A stretch of DNA of 39,777 nt from Candidatus Parcubacteria bacterium (GTDB lineage: Bacteria > Patescibacteriota > Minisyncoccia > Phycocordibacterales > JAACPR01): assembly GCA_009995365.1 (NCBI GenBank), contig JAACPR010000006.1:1-39777 (forward strand). The letters are read 5' to 3'. How positions within the stretch are numbered: the first letter of the stretch is position 1; every line of letters starts with the position of its first letter. A program made the position numbers and the translations under genes. A model generated the notes under the pieces. It ran no database searches, was not told where the DNA came from, and saw only the letters and a list, made by a program, of their open reading frames with translations. Of this stretch, positions 22,720-31,339 are shown piece after piece.

Positions 22720-23612
22720 TCTAACAAATCCTCAATTTTATACTTAGAAAAATCTGGCTCGATATCATTCACACCATAACCAAGCGTCACTGAACCATCG
22801 AAAATCTGCAGACCTGAAAAATAAGTACAAGAAAAAAGATTTGTATTATGTTTAATCTTGCTACCCAGCAAACTTTTGAGTGAATACACGAGCCACTTCT
22901 TCCCTGTCTTTATTTTTTTGTTCCCAAAATCAAACGAACAAAATTTTCCAAAATATATTTTTTTCCATAAAAATTTAATCTTTTTGTGTGCCACAAAATT
23001 ATATCCACCTTTACTCTTATATAATTGTGTACCAATTGTTAAATCTGATGGAATATTCTGCTCTTCATTACCTGAATAGTAATCTTCAAATTCCCAACTC
23101 TCTTCACCTCTTCTCTTTAATTTCAATATTTTTAAAGGATTAACCCAGTAAAGCGCATATATATCTCCGTCCTCAAAGAAAAACGTCCAGTTTCTTTCTT
23201 GCTCTTTTCTTTTGTTGTAAATTATTTTTTTGGGGGGCTCTATTACAGGATATATTTTCATTACAAAAAGACTGTTTCCTTTTGGATTCCAGCCAGAGTT
23301 AAATGTTAAGTACAATTCATTATCAAGTTTTGTCACTTTAGGATCGATTAATTGATCTGTATCTAATTTTTCAGAAAACTCTTCTGAAATATTTTTTATA
23401 ATTTGTTTTTCTTTATCTTTAATAATGACGAAAGAAGAAATTTTATCTTCCCCGCTTTTTATAGCTCTGAACGAAAATATTTCTACATTTTCATCAATAT
23501 AAAAACTTGGATTAAAAACATTATGTATAGATAACGAAGACAAAGATTTTTTAAATTTGTTTAAAATTGCGTCGTCTTTATTTTTCTTACAAAAAAGTAA
23601 TTTAAATACCAT
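22716..23612 (-). CDS. Putative beta-propeller glycoside-acting protein (GH130-like)
   Basis: 298 aa. Repeated strand motifs suggest a five-bladed propeller: FNPSFYIDENVEIFSFRAIK, LIDPKVTKLDNELYLTFNS, WTFFFEDGDIYALYWVNP, PSDLTIGTQLY, and a C-terminal VTLGYGVNDIEPDFSKYKI. The last is close to the LSYGVND type ending of GH130/GH43-like enzymes. Catalytic residues cannot be assigned safely, so this is a fold-level call. It is downstream of the glycosyltransferase gene with a TAATG overlap, and so belongs to the minus-strand glycan pair. Confidence 0.45.
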   Translation of the reverse strand: MVFKLLFCKKNKDDAILNKFKKSLSSLSIHNVFNPSFYIDENVEIFSFRAIKSGEDKISSFVIIKDKEKQIIKNISEEFSEKLDTDQLIDPKVTKLDNELYLTFNSGWNPKGNSLFVMKIYPVIEPPKKIIYNKRKEQERNWTFFFEDGDIYALYWVNPLKILKLKRRGEESWEFEDYYSGNEEQNIPSDLTIGTQLYKSKGGYNFVAHKKIKFLWKKIYFGKFCSFDFGNKKIKTGKKWLVYSLKSLLGSKIKHNTNLFSCTYFSGLQIFDGSVTLGYGVNDIEPDFSKYKIEDLLD

Positions 23613-24508
23613 TATTTTATAATATTACCCCACCCTCTCTCTAGTCCATCCCTGATAGCCTCGTCTCTAATTGATAAATGTTTTTTTCGATTTTCTAAAG
23701 CAAAAAATGCCGGTAGATCAGAAATTTTATGTTTTATCGGAATTAGGTAACTTGGTTTTTTAAATTTTCTCTGTAATGCGATGTTTGCCCTTAAGTCATC
23801 CTCGGACATCAGAGCTGGAGTATCTAAATTTGAATTAGTGATTTCTTCAATTCCTTTTTTAGATATTATATGAAATCTACCCTTAATTAAATCAATAGGG
23901 ACTGTATTTTTATAAGCAAATTTATATTTACCCGATGTATAAGCTGTTTTAGGTTCATCTATATTTAATTCATACCCAAAAAACCCGATTACACTTTCCT
24001 GGCCAAATTTTCTCATAACAGAAAGAACCTCTTCGGAACAGTCTTGTTTTAGCATTAGGTCATCATCAGAAAAAACGAAATAATCATAACCATTCATCTC
24101 TGCCGCAATTTGATGCCTAACAACGCAACCCAAATTTTCTTCATTAAAAATATTTTTACACCCAGGAACCCGAAGCCAAGAAGGTTTATTGTGCACAATC
24201 ACAATATCATCAATAAAAGACTGCTTTTTCAAGCCGTAGACAACTAGCGGAAGATTTGCACAGCGCTTCCAACTTAGGACTATAGCAACAACTCGCTCTT
24301 TTCTTTCTTCGATTTTATCTTTTGATTGTTTTTTAAAAAATAATAAAAAATAAAGAAATATAGATTTTGGGAGATTTATAATGTATTGAACTGATTGAAT
24401 AATTTTATTAAACCAAATACTATCTTTTAAAATGAAAAAATGTCTCCATAAAAAAAAGTCTGAATTCCGCTTATCTTTAATTTTTTTCTTCAGTTTTCGC
24501 AACCCCAT
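23612..24508 (-). CDS. Glycosyltransferase (GT64/GT2-like)
   Basis: 298 aa. A basic N-terminus and a hydrophobic stretch (about 40-62) suggest membrane association. The catalytic part begins RVVAIVLSWKRCANLPLVV and contains YDYFVFSDDDLML, a DDD motif for metal and sugar-nucleotide binding. LMSEDDLRANIALQRK could supply the base. The pattern recalls exostosin-type GT64 enzymes. It lies downstream of tatD on the same strand and overlaps the next gene by one base, so metG, tatD and this pair may be one transcript. Confidence 0.65.
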   Translation of the reverse strand: MGLRKLKKKIKDKRNSDFFLWRHFFILKDSIWFNKIIQSVQYIINLPKSIFLYFLLFFKKQSKDKIEERKERVVAIVLSWKRCANLPLVVYGLKKQSFIDDIVIVHNKPSWLRVPGCKNIFNEENLGCVVRHQIAAEMNGYDYFVFSDDDLMLKQDCSEEVLSVMRKFGQESVIGFFGYELNIDEPKTAYTSGKYKFAYKNTVPIDLIKGRFHIISKKGIEEITNSNLDTPALMSEDDLRANIALQRKFKKPSYLIPIKHKISDLPAFFALENRKKHLSIRDEAIRDGLERGWGNIIK

Positions 24509-24530
24509 TATTTTATTCTACCATGTTTAG

Positions 24531-25382
24531 TTAATTCAATTTAAATAATCTTCTAGCGTTTTCAACTAACTGCTTTTCAGCTTCATTAAAAGAGACTTCC
24601 TTGATATCAGCAATGCGATTCACAACTTTCTCTACATAATTAGGTTCATTACGCCTACCGCGAAATGGCACTGGGGCAACATAAGGGCTATCAGTTTCGG
24701 CGTGCATTAATTCGAGTGGAACATATTTTACTAACTCCTTGTATTGTTCAGCGAAAGTAATAACACCCGTAAATGAAACGGTAAAATTCATGTCCAAAAA
24801 TTCTTTGGCGTGTTCAATTGTTCCTGCAAAAAAATGGCAATTTCCGTGCAATCTCTCTGGTGCATAAATCTCACCCCCTCTTTTCATTTCACCCATGTTT
24901 AATTTTTCTCTATATTCTTTTAAAATTTTAATGACATCATCATAAGCATCTCTGCAATGAATCATAATCGGCAAACTGTTTTCAATTGCAAATTCAATCT
25001 GGTCACGAAAAACTTTTTTCTGAATATTTTTTTCTGATTCCCTTTCTTCTTCGGTCTCACCTTTCAAATGAAAATAGTCTAGTCCGCACTCACCCACTCC
25101 GACAATTTTAGAATTTTCGTCTTTTTTATCATCATCAATTAATTTTTTAAATTCTTCAGCTCGAAATTCTGACTCTTCATTAGTATAGATTGGATGAACT
25201 CCGATAGTCGCCCACATATTTTTATTCTGATAAGCCAATTCGATAACTTCTTTAGATGTTTCCAATCCTGTCCCAATATTAATCATCCCTAAATCATTTT
25301 CTTTAGCGCGCTCTATAATTTCCTCTCGATCTTCATCGAAATCTTTGAAATTTAAATGGCAGTGTATATCGATATATCTCAT
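24531..25382 (-). CDS. tatD: TatD-family metal-dependent DNase
   Basis: 283 aa. The metal-binding motifs of the family are all present: DIHCHLNF at the N-terminus, TIGVHPIY, GVGECGLDYF, MIHCRDAYDDV, HGNCHFFAG and HAETDSPYVAP. It is a TIM-barrel hydrolase, thought to act as a 3'-5' DNA exonuclease or a quality-control nuclease. A segment near residue 90-100 and another near 160-180 are longer than usual. It follows metG by 9 nt, a common order in bacteria. Confidence 0.93.
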   Translation of the reverse strand: MRYIDIHCHLNFKDFDEDREEIIERAKENDLGMINIGTGLETSKEVIELAYQNKNMWATIGVHPIYTNEESEFRAEEFKKLIDDDKKDENSKIVGVGECGLDYFHLKGETEEERESEKNIQKKVFRDQIEFAIENSLPIMIHCRDAYDDVIKILKEYREKLNMGEMKRGGEIYAPERLHGNCHFFAGTIEHAKEFLDMNFTVSFTGVITFAEQYKELVKYVPLELMHAETDSPYVAPVPFRGRRNEPNYVEKVVNRIADIKEVSFNEAEKQLVENARRLFKLN

Positions 25383-25391
25383 AAAAAATAT

Positions 25392-26849
25392 TTAATTTAT
25401 ACGAGCAAAGATTGGTTCGGACGGTTTTTTATTTTCTTTGATTGCTTTTTGAATTTTTTCAGCAGTTTCTGGCAAAAGTGGCTCTAGCATTTTTGATGTC
25501 TTATATAGCTTGACGACTAATTCTCGAATTATTTCCTGGGCTTTTTCTTTGTCTTCTTTGACAAGCTTGAAGGGCTCTGTTTCTTGGATTCTTTGATCGA
25601 TTTCTCCAATATAACTCCAAACAATATCTGCTACTTTTTGCAGATTGAATACATTAAAATATTTAATATATTCGTCACCTACAATTTTAGAAAAATCCGT
25701 ATCGAAACCTAATTCTTCATCTGATACTTTATTAATATGATCTTCAGCCATCTTCATAATCCGGCTAGTTAAATTCCCTATTCCGTTGGCTAAATTAGCA
25801 TTATAAGATTCTTTAAAAGAGTTTATTGTGAAATCAGAATCCTCGAACGGCGAAAGTTCGCGAATCAAATAATAGCGCAGCGCATCAGTTCCATATTCAT
25901 TCAAAACATCCATTGGGTCGATAACATTGCCGACACTTTTTGACATCTTCTTTCCATCACTCAATACAAACCCATTTACAATAACATTATTAGAAACAGG
26001 AAGGCCAACAGACATTAGCATTGCCTGCCAACGAGCTGATTGATGTTGAATATTGTCTTTTCCACAATACTGAACAGGAGTCCCATTTACCCAGAACTTT
26101 TCAAAATTTTCTTTGTTATCTGGCCAACCAAGGGTAGAAATATAATTAACCAAAGCATCAAACCAAACATACATAACATGTTCAGAATCTCCTGGAACCT
26201 CTACTCCCCAAGGCATTTTTTCTTTTAAGCGTGAAATTGAAAAATCGTTGAGACCTTCTTTAACAAAAGAACTAATCTCTTTCAGGCGATTTTCTGGTAT
26301 AACGAAATCTGGACGAGTTTCATATAATTCTTTTAACTTGTCTGCAAACTCACTATATTTGAAAAAGTAATTCTCTTCTGAAATTTCTTCTATTTTTTTT
26401 CCTGAGTGGTCGGGACACTCTCCGTTGATTAATTCTTTTTCTGTTTTAAACATTTCACAACCGACACAATAAAGACCGCTATATTGTTTTTTGTAGATAA
26501 AACCATTTTGATCGCAAATCTTCCAAAATTCTTGGGCAGCTTTTTCATGCTCTGGATCAGTCGTTCGAATAAACTTGTCATAACTAATGTTAAGTTTCTC
26601 TGCCAAAATTTTGAAATGTTCAACACCTTCATTCAAAAAATCCATTACATCTTTCCCCTCTTCTTGAGCTTTTTGATAAATTTTTATTCCATGTTCATCT
26701 GTCCCCGTATTGAAAAAGACTTCGTGGCCTGTAGCACGTTTAAATCTGGCCACAGCATCAGCACGAGCAAATTCTACCGCATGACCGACATGAGGCTTTG
26801 AATTAGCATAAGGTAGCGTTGTTGTTATATAGAAAGGTTTTTTATTCAT
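25392..26849 (-). CDS. metG: Methionyl-tRNA synthetase
   Basis: 485 aa, class I. The HIGH-type motif is PHVGHA (19-24) and KMSKS is at 301-305 (SDGKKMSKSVGN). A zinc knuckle is suggested by CVGC (128-131), Cys145 and His148. It charges tRNA-Met. The C-terminal tRNA-binding domain of longer forms is absent; the protein ends with the anticodon-binding helical domain, so it is the short, monomer-type enzyme. AAAGAAAAG precedes the ATG. Confidence 0.96.
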   Translation of the reverse strand: MNKKPFYITTTLPYANSKPHVGHAVEFARADAVARFKRATGHEVFFNTGTDEHGIKIYQKAQEEGKDVMDFLNEGVEHFKILAEKLNISYDKFIRTTDPEHEKAAQEFWKICDQNGFIYKKQYSGLYCVGCEMFKTEKELINGECPDHSGKKIEEISEENYFFKYSEFADKLKELYETRPDFVIPENRLKEISSFVKEGLNDFSISRLKEKMPWGVEVPGDSEHVMYVWFDALVNYISTLGWPDNKENFEKFWVNGTPVQYCGKDNIQHQSARWQAMLMSVGLPVSNNVIVNGFVLSDGKKMSKSVGNVIDPMDVLNEYGTDALRYYLIRELSPFEDSDFTINSFKESYNANLANGIGNLTSRIMKMAEDHINKVSDEELGFDTDFSKIVGDEYIKYFNVFNLQKVADIVWSYIGEIDQRIQETEPFKLVKEDKEKAQEIIRELVVKLYKTSKMLEPLLPETAEKIQKAIKENKKPSEPIFARIN

Positions 26850-26890
26850 CTTTTCTTTTTTTATTGTTTTTATAACTTATACACAAAGAG

Positions 26891-27967
26891 CTAGATACTC
26901 ATTTTTTCGAATTGATCCTTTTTTCGTCTTTCGATGTCACCCAAGTATTCCATAATGACTGCGGCGACCGGCACAGATAATATTATTCCCAAAAATCCTG
27001 CTAGTTGAGCTCCGATTATCAAAGAGACGATAGCAATCAAAGCTGGTATACCGATTATTTTCTTTACAACTAATGGGTGAATCAATTGGCTTTCAAATTG
27101 TTGAATAATTACGTATAGACCGATAACCAAAAAACCTAGTGTAGGCCCACCTTGGACAAAACCAAAGGCGGCAGCTGGAACAGCGGCTAATATTGGCCCA
27201 AAGACTGGGATTAACTCGAATGCTGCGGCAATTACTGCCAACAACAAAGCGTTTTCAATTCCTAGAATGCTCAGACCTAAATAGGTCAAAACACCAATCA
27301 AAACTGCCAGAACCAACTGCCCTTGCATCCACAGACCAATTTTTCTTTGAGCTCTCTTCCAAAGATCTAATATATATTTTTCATGTTGAATTGGTGTAAT
27401 TATTTTCAAGAAATTGGCCACACCGTCCTCCTGAACAGAGAGATAGAACGACAGAACAATAATCAAAACGAAACTCATTATTCCACCGAAAATGGCACTA
27501 GCCGTTGTCAAAAATCCAAATGTTGCTCCAGAAATTCCCTTACCAATTGAAGACAAAACACCAGAGTCGGTAAACGATTCTGACACACTTTTCAAAAAAT
27601 CTTGAACTGCAGGAACATTTTGAATTGTTTTAGTATCAACCGCCAAGGTTTCTATATAATCAGGTAAAGTATTAATAAAGTTAGTTGTATCCTTTACAAG
27701 TGGTGGCAAAAAGAAATATAGAAATGAAGCCATCACCAACATTATAGAGATATAAATAACCAAAACGGAAATAATCCTAGGAAGTTTTCTTTTCATCAGC
27801 CATTTAGTTCCTGGCTCTACAGATGAAGCAATTACAATAGAGGCTAGCAAAATCAAAAGTAAGTCTTTGATAATAAAAGCAAAATACAACATCAAAATAA
27901 TAACTAAAGTTTTGATAATTGTCCCAGCTGTAATGGTTATATTAATTGGTTGATTTATGTTTTTCAT
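26891..27967 (-). CDS. AI-2E-type family transporter
   Basis: 358 aa from ATG 27967; three codons of an upstream in-frame TTG start are not counted. About eight hydrophobic helices are visible, in the pattern of the AI-2E/PerM family. The central hydrophilic part (about 60-140) includes FINTLPDYIETLAVD, and the conserved C-terminal segment FELIPVFGPILAAVPAA is followed by GPTLGFLVIGLYVIIQQFES and HPLVVKKIIGIPAL. Substrates are unclear in this family; some members move ions or autoinducer-2. TATATT lies 7 nt before the start codon, suggesting a leaderless mRNA. Confidence 0.85.
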   Translation of the reverse strand: MKNINQPINITITAGTIIKTLVIILMLYFAFIIKDLLLILLASIVIASSVEPGTKWLMKRKLPRIISVLVIYISIMLVMASFLYFFLPPLVKDTTNFINTLPDYIETLAVDTKTIQNVPAVQDFLKSVSESFTDSGVLSSIGKGISGATFGFLTTASAIFGGIMSFVLIIVLSFYLSVQEDGVANFLKIITPIQHEKYILDLWKRAQRKIGLWMQGQLVLAVLIGVLTYLGLSILGIENALLLAVIAAAFELIPVFGPILAAVPAAAFGFVQGGPTLGFLVIGLYVIIQQFESQLIHPLVVKKIIGIPALIAIVSLIIGAQLAGFLGIILSVPVAAVIMEYLGDIERRKKDQFEKMSI

Positions 27968-28047
27968 ACTAAACAATATATCATTTTTAATGACAAATTT
28001 GAACCTTTGAGAAAATTACTCCAATAAATTAGCCTTTCTAGCATTTG

Positions 28048-29313
28048 CTAGACTTTTAAGTGTTTTTCGAATTTACGAGAATCCTTGTGAGGGCCAATCA
28101 TGGCTAGATTTAGTTTATCTTTTTTAATAACCTGTTTTAGAACACGTTTTATATCTTTTACAGTTACAGCGCGAATTTCTTTTTCTATTTGCTTGAGAGT
28201 TTTTATCTCTTGATGAAGTAGTTCTTGGAATCCGAAATAATCTGCCCATGACTCTGATGTTTCGTGGCTAGTTGCCATGTTTCCCATTATAAATTCTTTA
28301 GCTTTCTTTAATTCTTTTTCATCGATTTCATCATCACGAAGTTTTTTGAACTCATCGATGATAACTGAGACAGCTTCTTCGGCACGCGAATTACCTACAC
28401 CAGCAGCTACAACAAAATTACCAGCATCAGTTGAAGTCGAAAGCATGGCGCGAGTGTAATAACACATTCCTAATTCTTCACGCATCTTTCTGAAAAGTCT
28501 TGAGCTCATTCCACCACCTAGAATTGTCTTTGCAACAGCTAGCGGAATATTTCTCTTGTCACCTAATTTAAATGAGTGAAACCCAATCCTGAGATGAGTC
28601 TGGTCTAATTTTTTGTTTTTGATTTTTATTGCAGGAGTTTTTTGAGATATTTTTATTTTTTGTTTTTTAACAACTTTAGCTGTTTTGGCTTTGCCAAATT
28701 TTTCTTTCACTTGTTTCAAGATATCTTTTTTATCAATGTTTCCAGCCACTACCACAACGGTTTTTTGCGGAATATAATGAGTTTCATAATAATTAACAAA
28801 ATCATCTCGAGTGAATTTTTTAATATTTTCTTTTGGACCAAGAATTGGACGCCCTGCCGGCTGATCTCCATAGAGAAGCTCTTCCATCAAGACCTCAACA
28901 TTTCTCATCGGCAAATCTTCATACATGTTTATTTCTTCGATAATAACTCCTCTTTCAGTTTCAATATCTTTTTCTGGGAAAAGTGGATTCAAATACATAT
29001 CAGAAACAACATCTAAAATCTTTCCAACTTTTTTAGAATGTGCTTTGGCATAATAGCCGGTAAATTCATCACTAGTAAATGCATTCGATTCAGCACCAAG
29101 TGAATCAAGCTCGTAATTAATTTGCTCCCCTGTTCTATTTTCAGTTCCCTTGAAACACATGTGCTCTAGGAAGTGTGATAATCCATTTATTTTTTTATCT
29201 TCGTAATGTGAACCTGCCTCTACTGCAACCATCGCAATTGCTGATTGTGAATCTTTCATCGGCACAGTGATGACGCGAAGTCCATTATCTAAAACGTCTT
29301 TGTAATATTTCAT
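28048..29313 (-). CDS. M16-family zinc metalloprotease
   Basis: 421 aa. The inverted zinc motif HxxEH is HFLEH (residues 47-51), and the distal Glu lies in RGVIIEEINM near 126. The C-terminal domain has KTILGGGMSSRLFRKMREELGM, typical of processing-peptidase-like proteins such as YmxG/PqqL. It probably degrades or processes short polypeptides. CTAGC/GCTAG at 28038-28051 forms a weak hairpin over the stop codon. The TA pair at 29357 lies directly upstream (43-nt gap) and may share transcription. Confidence 0.9.
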   Translation of the reverse strand: MKYYKDVLDNGLRVITVPMKDSQSAIAMVAVEAGSHYEDKKINGLSHFLEHMCFKGTENRTGEQINYELDSLGAESNAFTSDEFTGYYAKAHSKKVGKILDVVSDMYLNPLFPEKDIETERGVIIEEINMYEDLPMRNVEVLMEELLYGDQPAGRPILGPKENIKKFTRDDFVNYYETHYIPQKTVVVVAGNIDKKDILKQVKEKFGKAKTAKVVKKQKIKISQKTPAIKIKNKKLDQTHLRIGFHSFKLGDKRNIPLAVAKTILGGGMSSRLFRKMREELGMCYYTRAMLSTSTDAGNFVVAAGVGNSRAEEAVSVIIDEFKKLRDDEIDEKELKKAKEFIMGNMATSHETSESWADYFGFQELLHQEIKTLKQIEKEIRAVTVKDIKRVLKQVIKKDKLNLAMIGPHKDSRKFEKHLKV

Positions 29314-29356
29314 ATGTTGGTTAGTTTAACAGAAAGCATTAAAATAATAAAACATC

Positions 29357-29620
29357 TTATTGATAAATTTGATGACCGCCGACTTTTAATAAAATTATTT
29401 GATTATTTTTCTTATCGATTTCAAAAACAACTCGATATCTGTAATCAACAGAGAAAGAATAGAAACCAGACAATTGACCACTTAGCTTGTGCGCTTTCAA
29501 AGTTTTATTTTTAGGATTTTTTTGAAATTTATTAATTGACAGTTTAGTTTTCTTTTTTAGAGATGGAGTAAGTTTTTTGTATTGTTTTATAAAGTGTTTT
29601 GTATAAAATATTTTAATCAT
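29357..29620 (-). CDS. RelE/ParE-family toxin
   Basis: 87 aa. MIKIFYTKHFIKQYKKLTPSLKKK is the N-terminal strand and helix pair; then TLKAHKLSGQLSGFYSFSVD and YRYRVVFEI, followed by LLKVGGHQIYQ, which is the usual closing strand of the RelE superfamily. It should inhibit translation by mRNA cleavage. It follows its antitoxin by 3 nt. The pair is placed between glyS and the M16 protease gene. Confidence 0.85.
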   Translation of the reverse strand: MIKIFYTKHFIKQYKKLTPSLKKKTKLSINKFQKNPKNKTLKAHKLSGQLSGFYSFSVDYRYRVVFEIDKKNNQIILLKVGGHQIYQ

Positions 29621-29623
29621 ATT

Positions 29624-29845
29624 TTAAGAAACTTTTTTTACTAACTGATCTATATCTCCTTCAAAAATTTCTCCCAATTTTGCCATTTTTGATGCTTCAT
29701 GAATTTCTGCTATTTCTTTTTCTTCAATCATTTTTTTAATAGCATTACGAATAAATTGAGAACGACTGTCAAAATCACCTTTTTCGATTTCGGCGTCGAT
29801 ATATTCGAGATACTCTTTTTGGATTGGAATACTGATATTAGTCAT
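29624..29845 (-). CDS. Ribbon-helix-helix antitoxin (ParD/CopG-like)
   Basis: 73 aa. The N-terminal half is ribbon-helix-helix: MTNISIPIQKEYLEYID, then SRSQFIRNAIKKMIEE. The C-terminal helix (IAEIHEASKMAKLGEIFEGD) should cover the toxin. It is first in the operon, as in parDE and relBE. The promoter is at 29876-29903, leaving a leader of about 25 nt rich in A and T. Confidence 0.82.
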   Translation of the reverse strand: MTNISIPIQKEYLEYIDAEIEKGDFDSRSQFIRNAIKKMIEEKEIAEIHEASKMAKLGEIFEGDIDQLVKKVS

Positions 29846-29875
29846 AATATTTTTTATTATTATTTAATAAATTTT

Positions 29876-29926
29876 ATTATACACAAAACGAGTCAAAAAT
29901 CAATCACGGATTTTAGAAAGATTTTA
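29876..29926 (-). promoter_or_regulatory. Promoter of the ParD/RelE-like operon with paired heptamers
   Basis: CTAAAAT and TAAAAT (29910-29926, 11 bp apart) end 6 bp before TTGATT (29898-29903), followed by 16 bp and TATAAT (29876-29881). The heptamers lie next to the stop codon of glyS. Confidence 0.7.
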
Positions 29927-31333
29927 TTATTTTAATTGATTCTTTAGATGAGAAAGAATTTCCCCAACCTTTACCCTCTCTTGCTTTCCTGTATCGCGAT
30001 CACGCACAGTTACTTCGGCGTCTTGATCGGCGCCATCAAATTCAATAGTTTCAAAATCAACCGTCACACAAACTGGTGTTCCGATTTCATCTTGTCTACG
30101 ATAACGCTTTCCGATATTTCCATTTGTATCAAACATAATTTGTGGAATTTCTTTTCGGATCATTTCGTAAATTTCACGCGCCTTTTTCAAAAGCTCTGGT
30201 TTATTTTTTAAAAGTGGGAAAACGGCGACCTTGATCGGAGCAACGCTAGGTGCTAATTTCAAGAAAGAACGCGGTTCTCCGTCCAATTCGTCCTCTGTAT
30301 AAGCACTGGTTAAAACTGCCAAAATTGTTCGTCCTACCCCAAGAGAAGGCTCGATAACATGTGGCAAGATTTTCTCACCAGAATCTGAATCAACATAGTC
30401 GATTTTCGATCCACTACCCTCTTTATGTTTAGTTAAATCGTAATCTCCACGATAAGCCAGCCCGTAAAGCTCTTTTCGTCCAAAAGGATAATCAAATTCA
30501 AAATCAATTGTGCGTTTTGAATAGTGAGCGCGATCTTCCTCTGGAACTTCTAATTCATGAACTAAATCACGAGGCAAACCTATCGCTTCCACATAATTCC
30601 ACATATCTTTACGCCATTTTTCAAAGTGCTCTTCCCAATTCTCTGGACGAACAAAATATTCAACCTCCATTTGTTCTAATTCGCGAACGCGGAAAATAAA
30701 ATCACGAGGAGCAATTTCGTTTCTAAAGGCTTTACCAATTTGTGCAATTCCAAAAGGAAGTTTTGGATGAAAAGAATCAACAACATTTTTAAAGTTAACA
30801 AAAATACCTCCGGCAGTTTCAGGACGCAAATATGAAACATTTTCGCCAGCAGCTTCAGCATCATCATAAGCACCGATTTTGGTTTCGAACATCATCTTGA
30901 AATTTTGAACTCCACCTAATTCATTTCCATCAGGAGATTTAACGCCGGCTCGCACGATTTCTGCTGACATTTCTTCAATAGACATCCCCGCTGGATTTAT
31001 CCCCGCTTCTTCCAAGAGATGATCTGCACGATAGCGCTTTTTAGTTTTTTTATCTTCAACAAGAGGATCAGAGAAAGAATCGACATGCCCACTTGAACGC
31101 CACACATTTGGATTCATCAAAATCGCGGCATCAATTCCATACATATCTTCGCGACTATCAACAAACATTCTCCACCAAATATTTTCAATATTTTTCTTAA
31201 GCGCTACGCCCAAAGGACCATAATCCCATGTCCCAGCTAGACCACCATAAATTTCTGAACCTTGATAAATAAAACCTCGCCTCTTACAAAGAGAGATAAT
31301 CTTTTCCATTTTATTGTCTTTATTTTCACTCAT
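29927..31333 (-). CDS. glyS: Glycyl-tRNA synthetase, class II homodimer type
   Basis: 468 aa. Class II motifs: YGPLGVALKKNIENIWW with the motif 1 region, FRNEIAPRDFIFRVRELEQME (motif 2, in pieces) and EPSLGVGRTILAV (motif 3). The C-terminal anticodon-binding domain (about 360-460) includes PIKVAVFPLL and GTPVCVTVDFET. It charges tRNA-Gly in one chain; bacteria such as E. coli use an unrelated two-subunit enzyme. It is the last gene of the ileS-recO-anchored protein-glyS run, starting 6 nt from the previous stop. Confidence 0.95.
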   Translation of the reverse strand: MSENKDNKMEKIISLCKRRGFIYQGSEIYGGLAGTWDYGPLGVALKKNIENIWWRMFVDSREDMYGIDAAILMNPNVWRSSGHVDSFSDPLVEDKKTKKRYRADHLLEEAGINPAGMSIEEMSAEIVRAGVKSPDGNELGGVQNFKMMFETKIGAYDDAEAAGENVSYLRPETAGGIFVNFKNVVDSFHPKLPFGIAQIGKAFRNEIAPRDFIFRVRELEQMEVEYFVRPENWEEHFEKWRKDMWNYVEAIGLPRDLVHELEVPEEDRAHYSKRTIDFEFDYPFGRKELYGLAYRGDYDLTKHKEGSGSKIDYVDSDSGEKILPHVIEPSLGVGRTILAVLTSAYTEDELDGEPRSFLKLAPSVAPIKVAVFPLLKNKPELLKKAREIYEMIRKEIPQIMFDTNGNIGKRYRRQDEIGTPVCVTVDFETIEFDGADQDAEVTVRDRDTGKQERVKVGEILSHLKNQLK

Positions 31334-31339
31334 ATTTAC

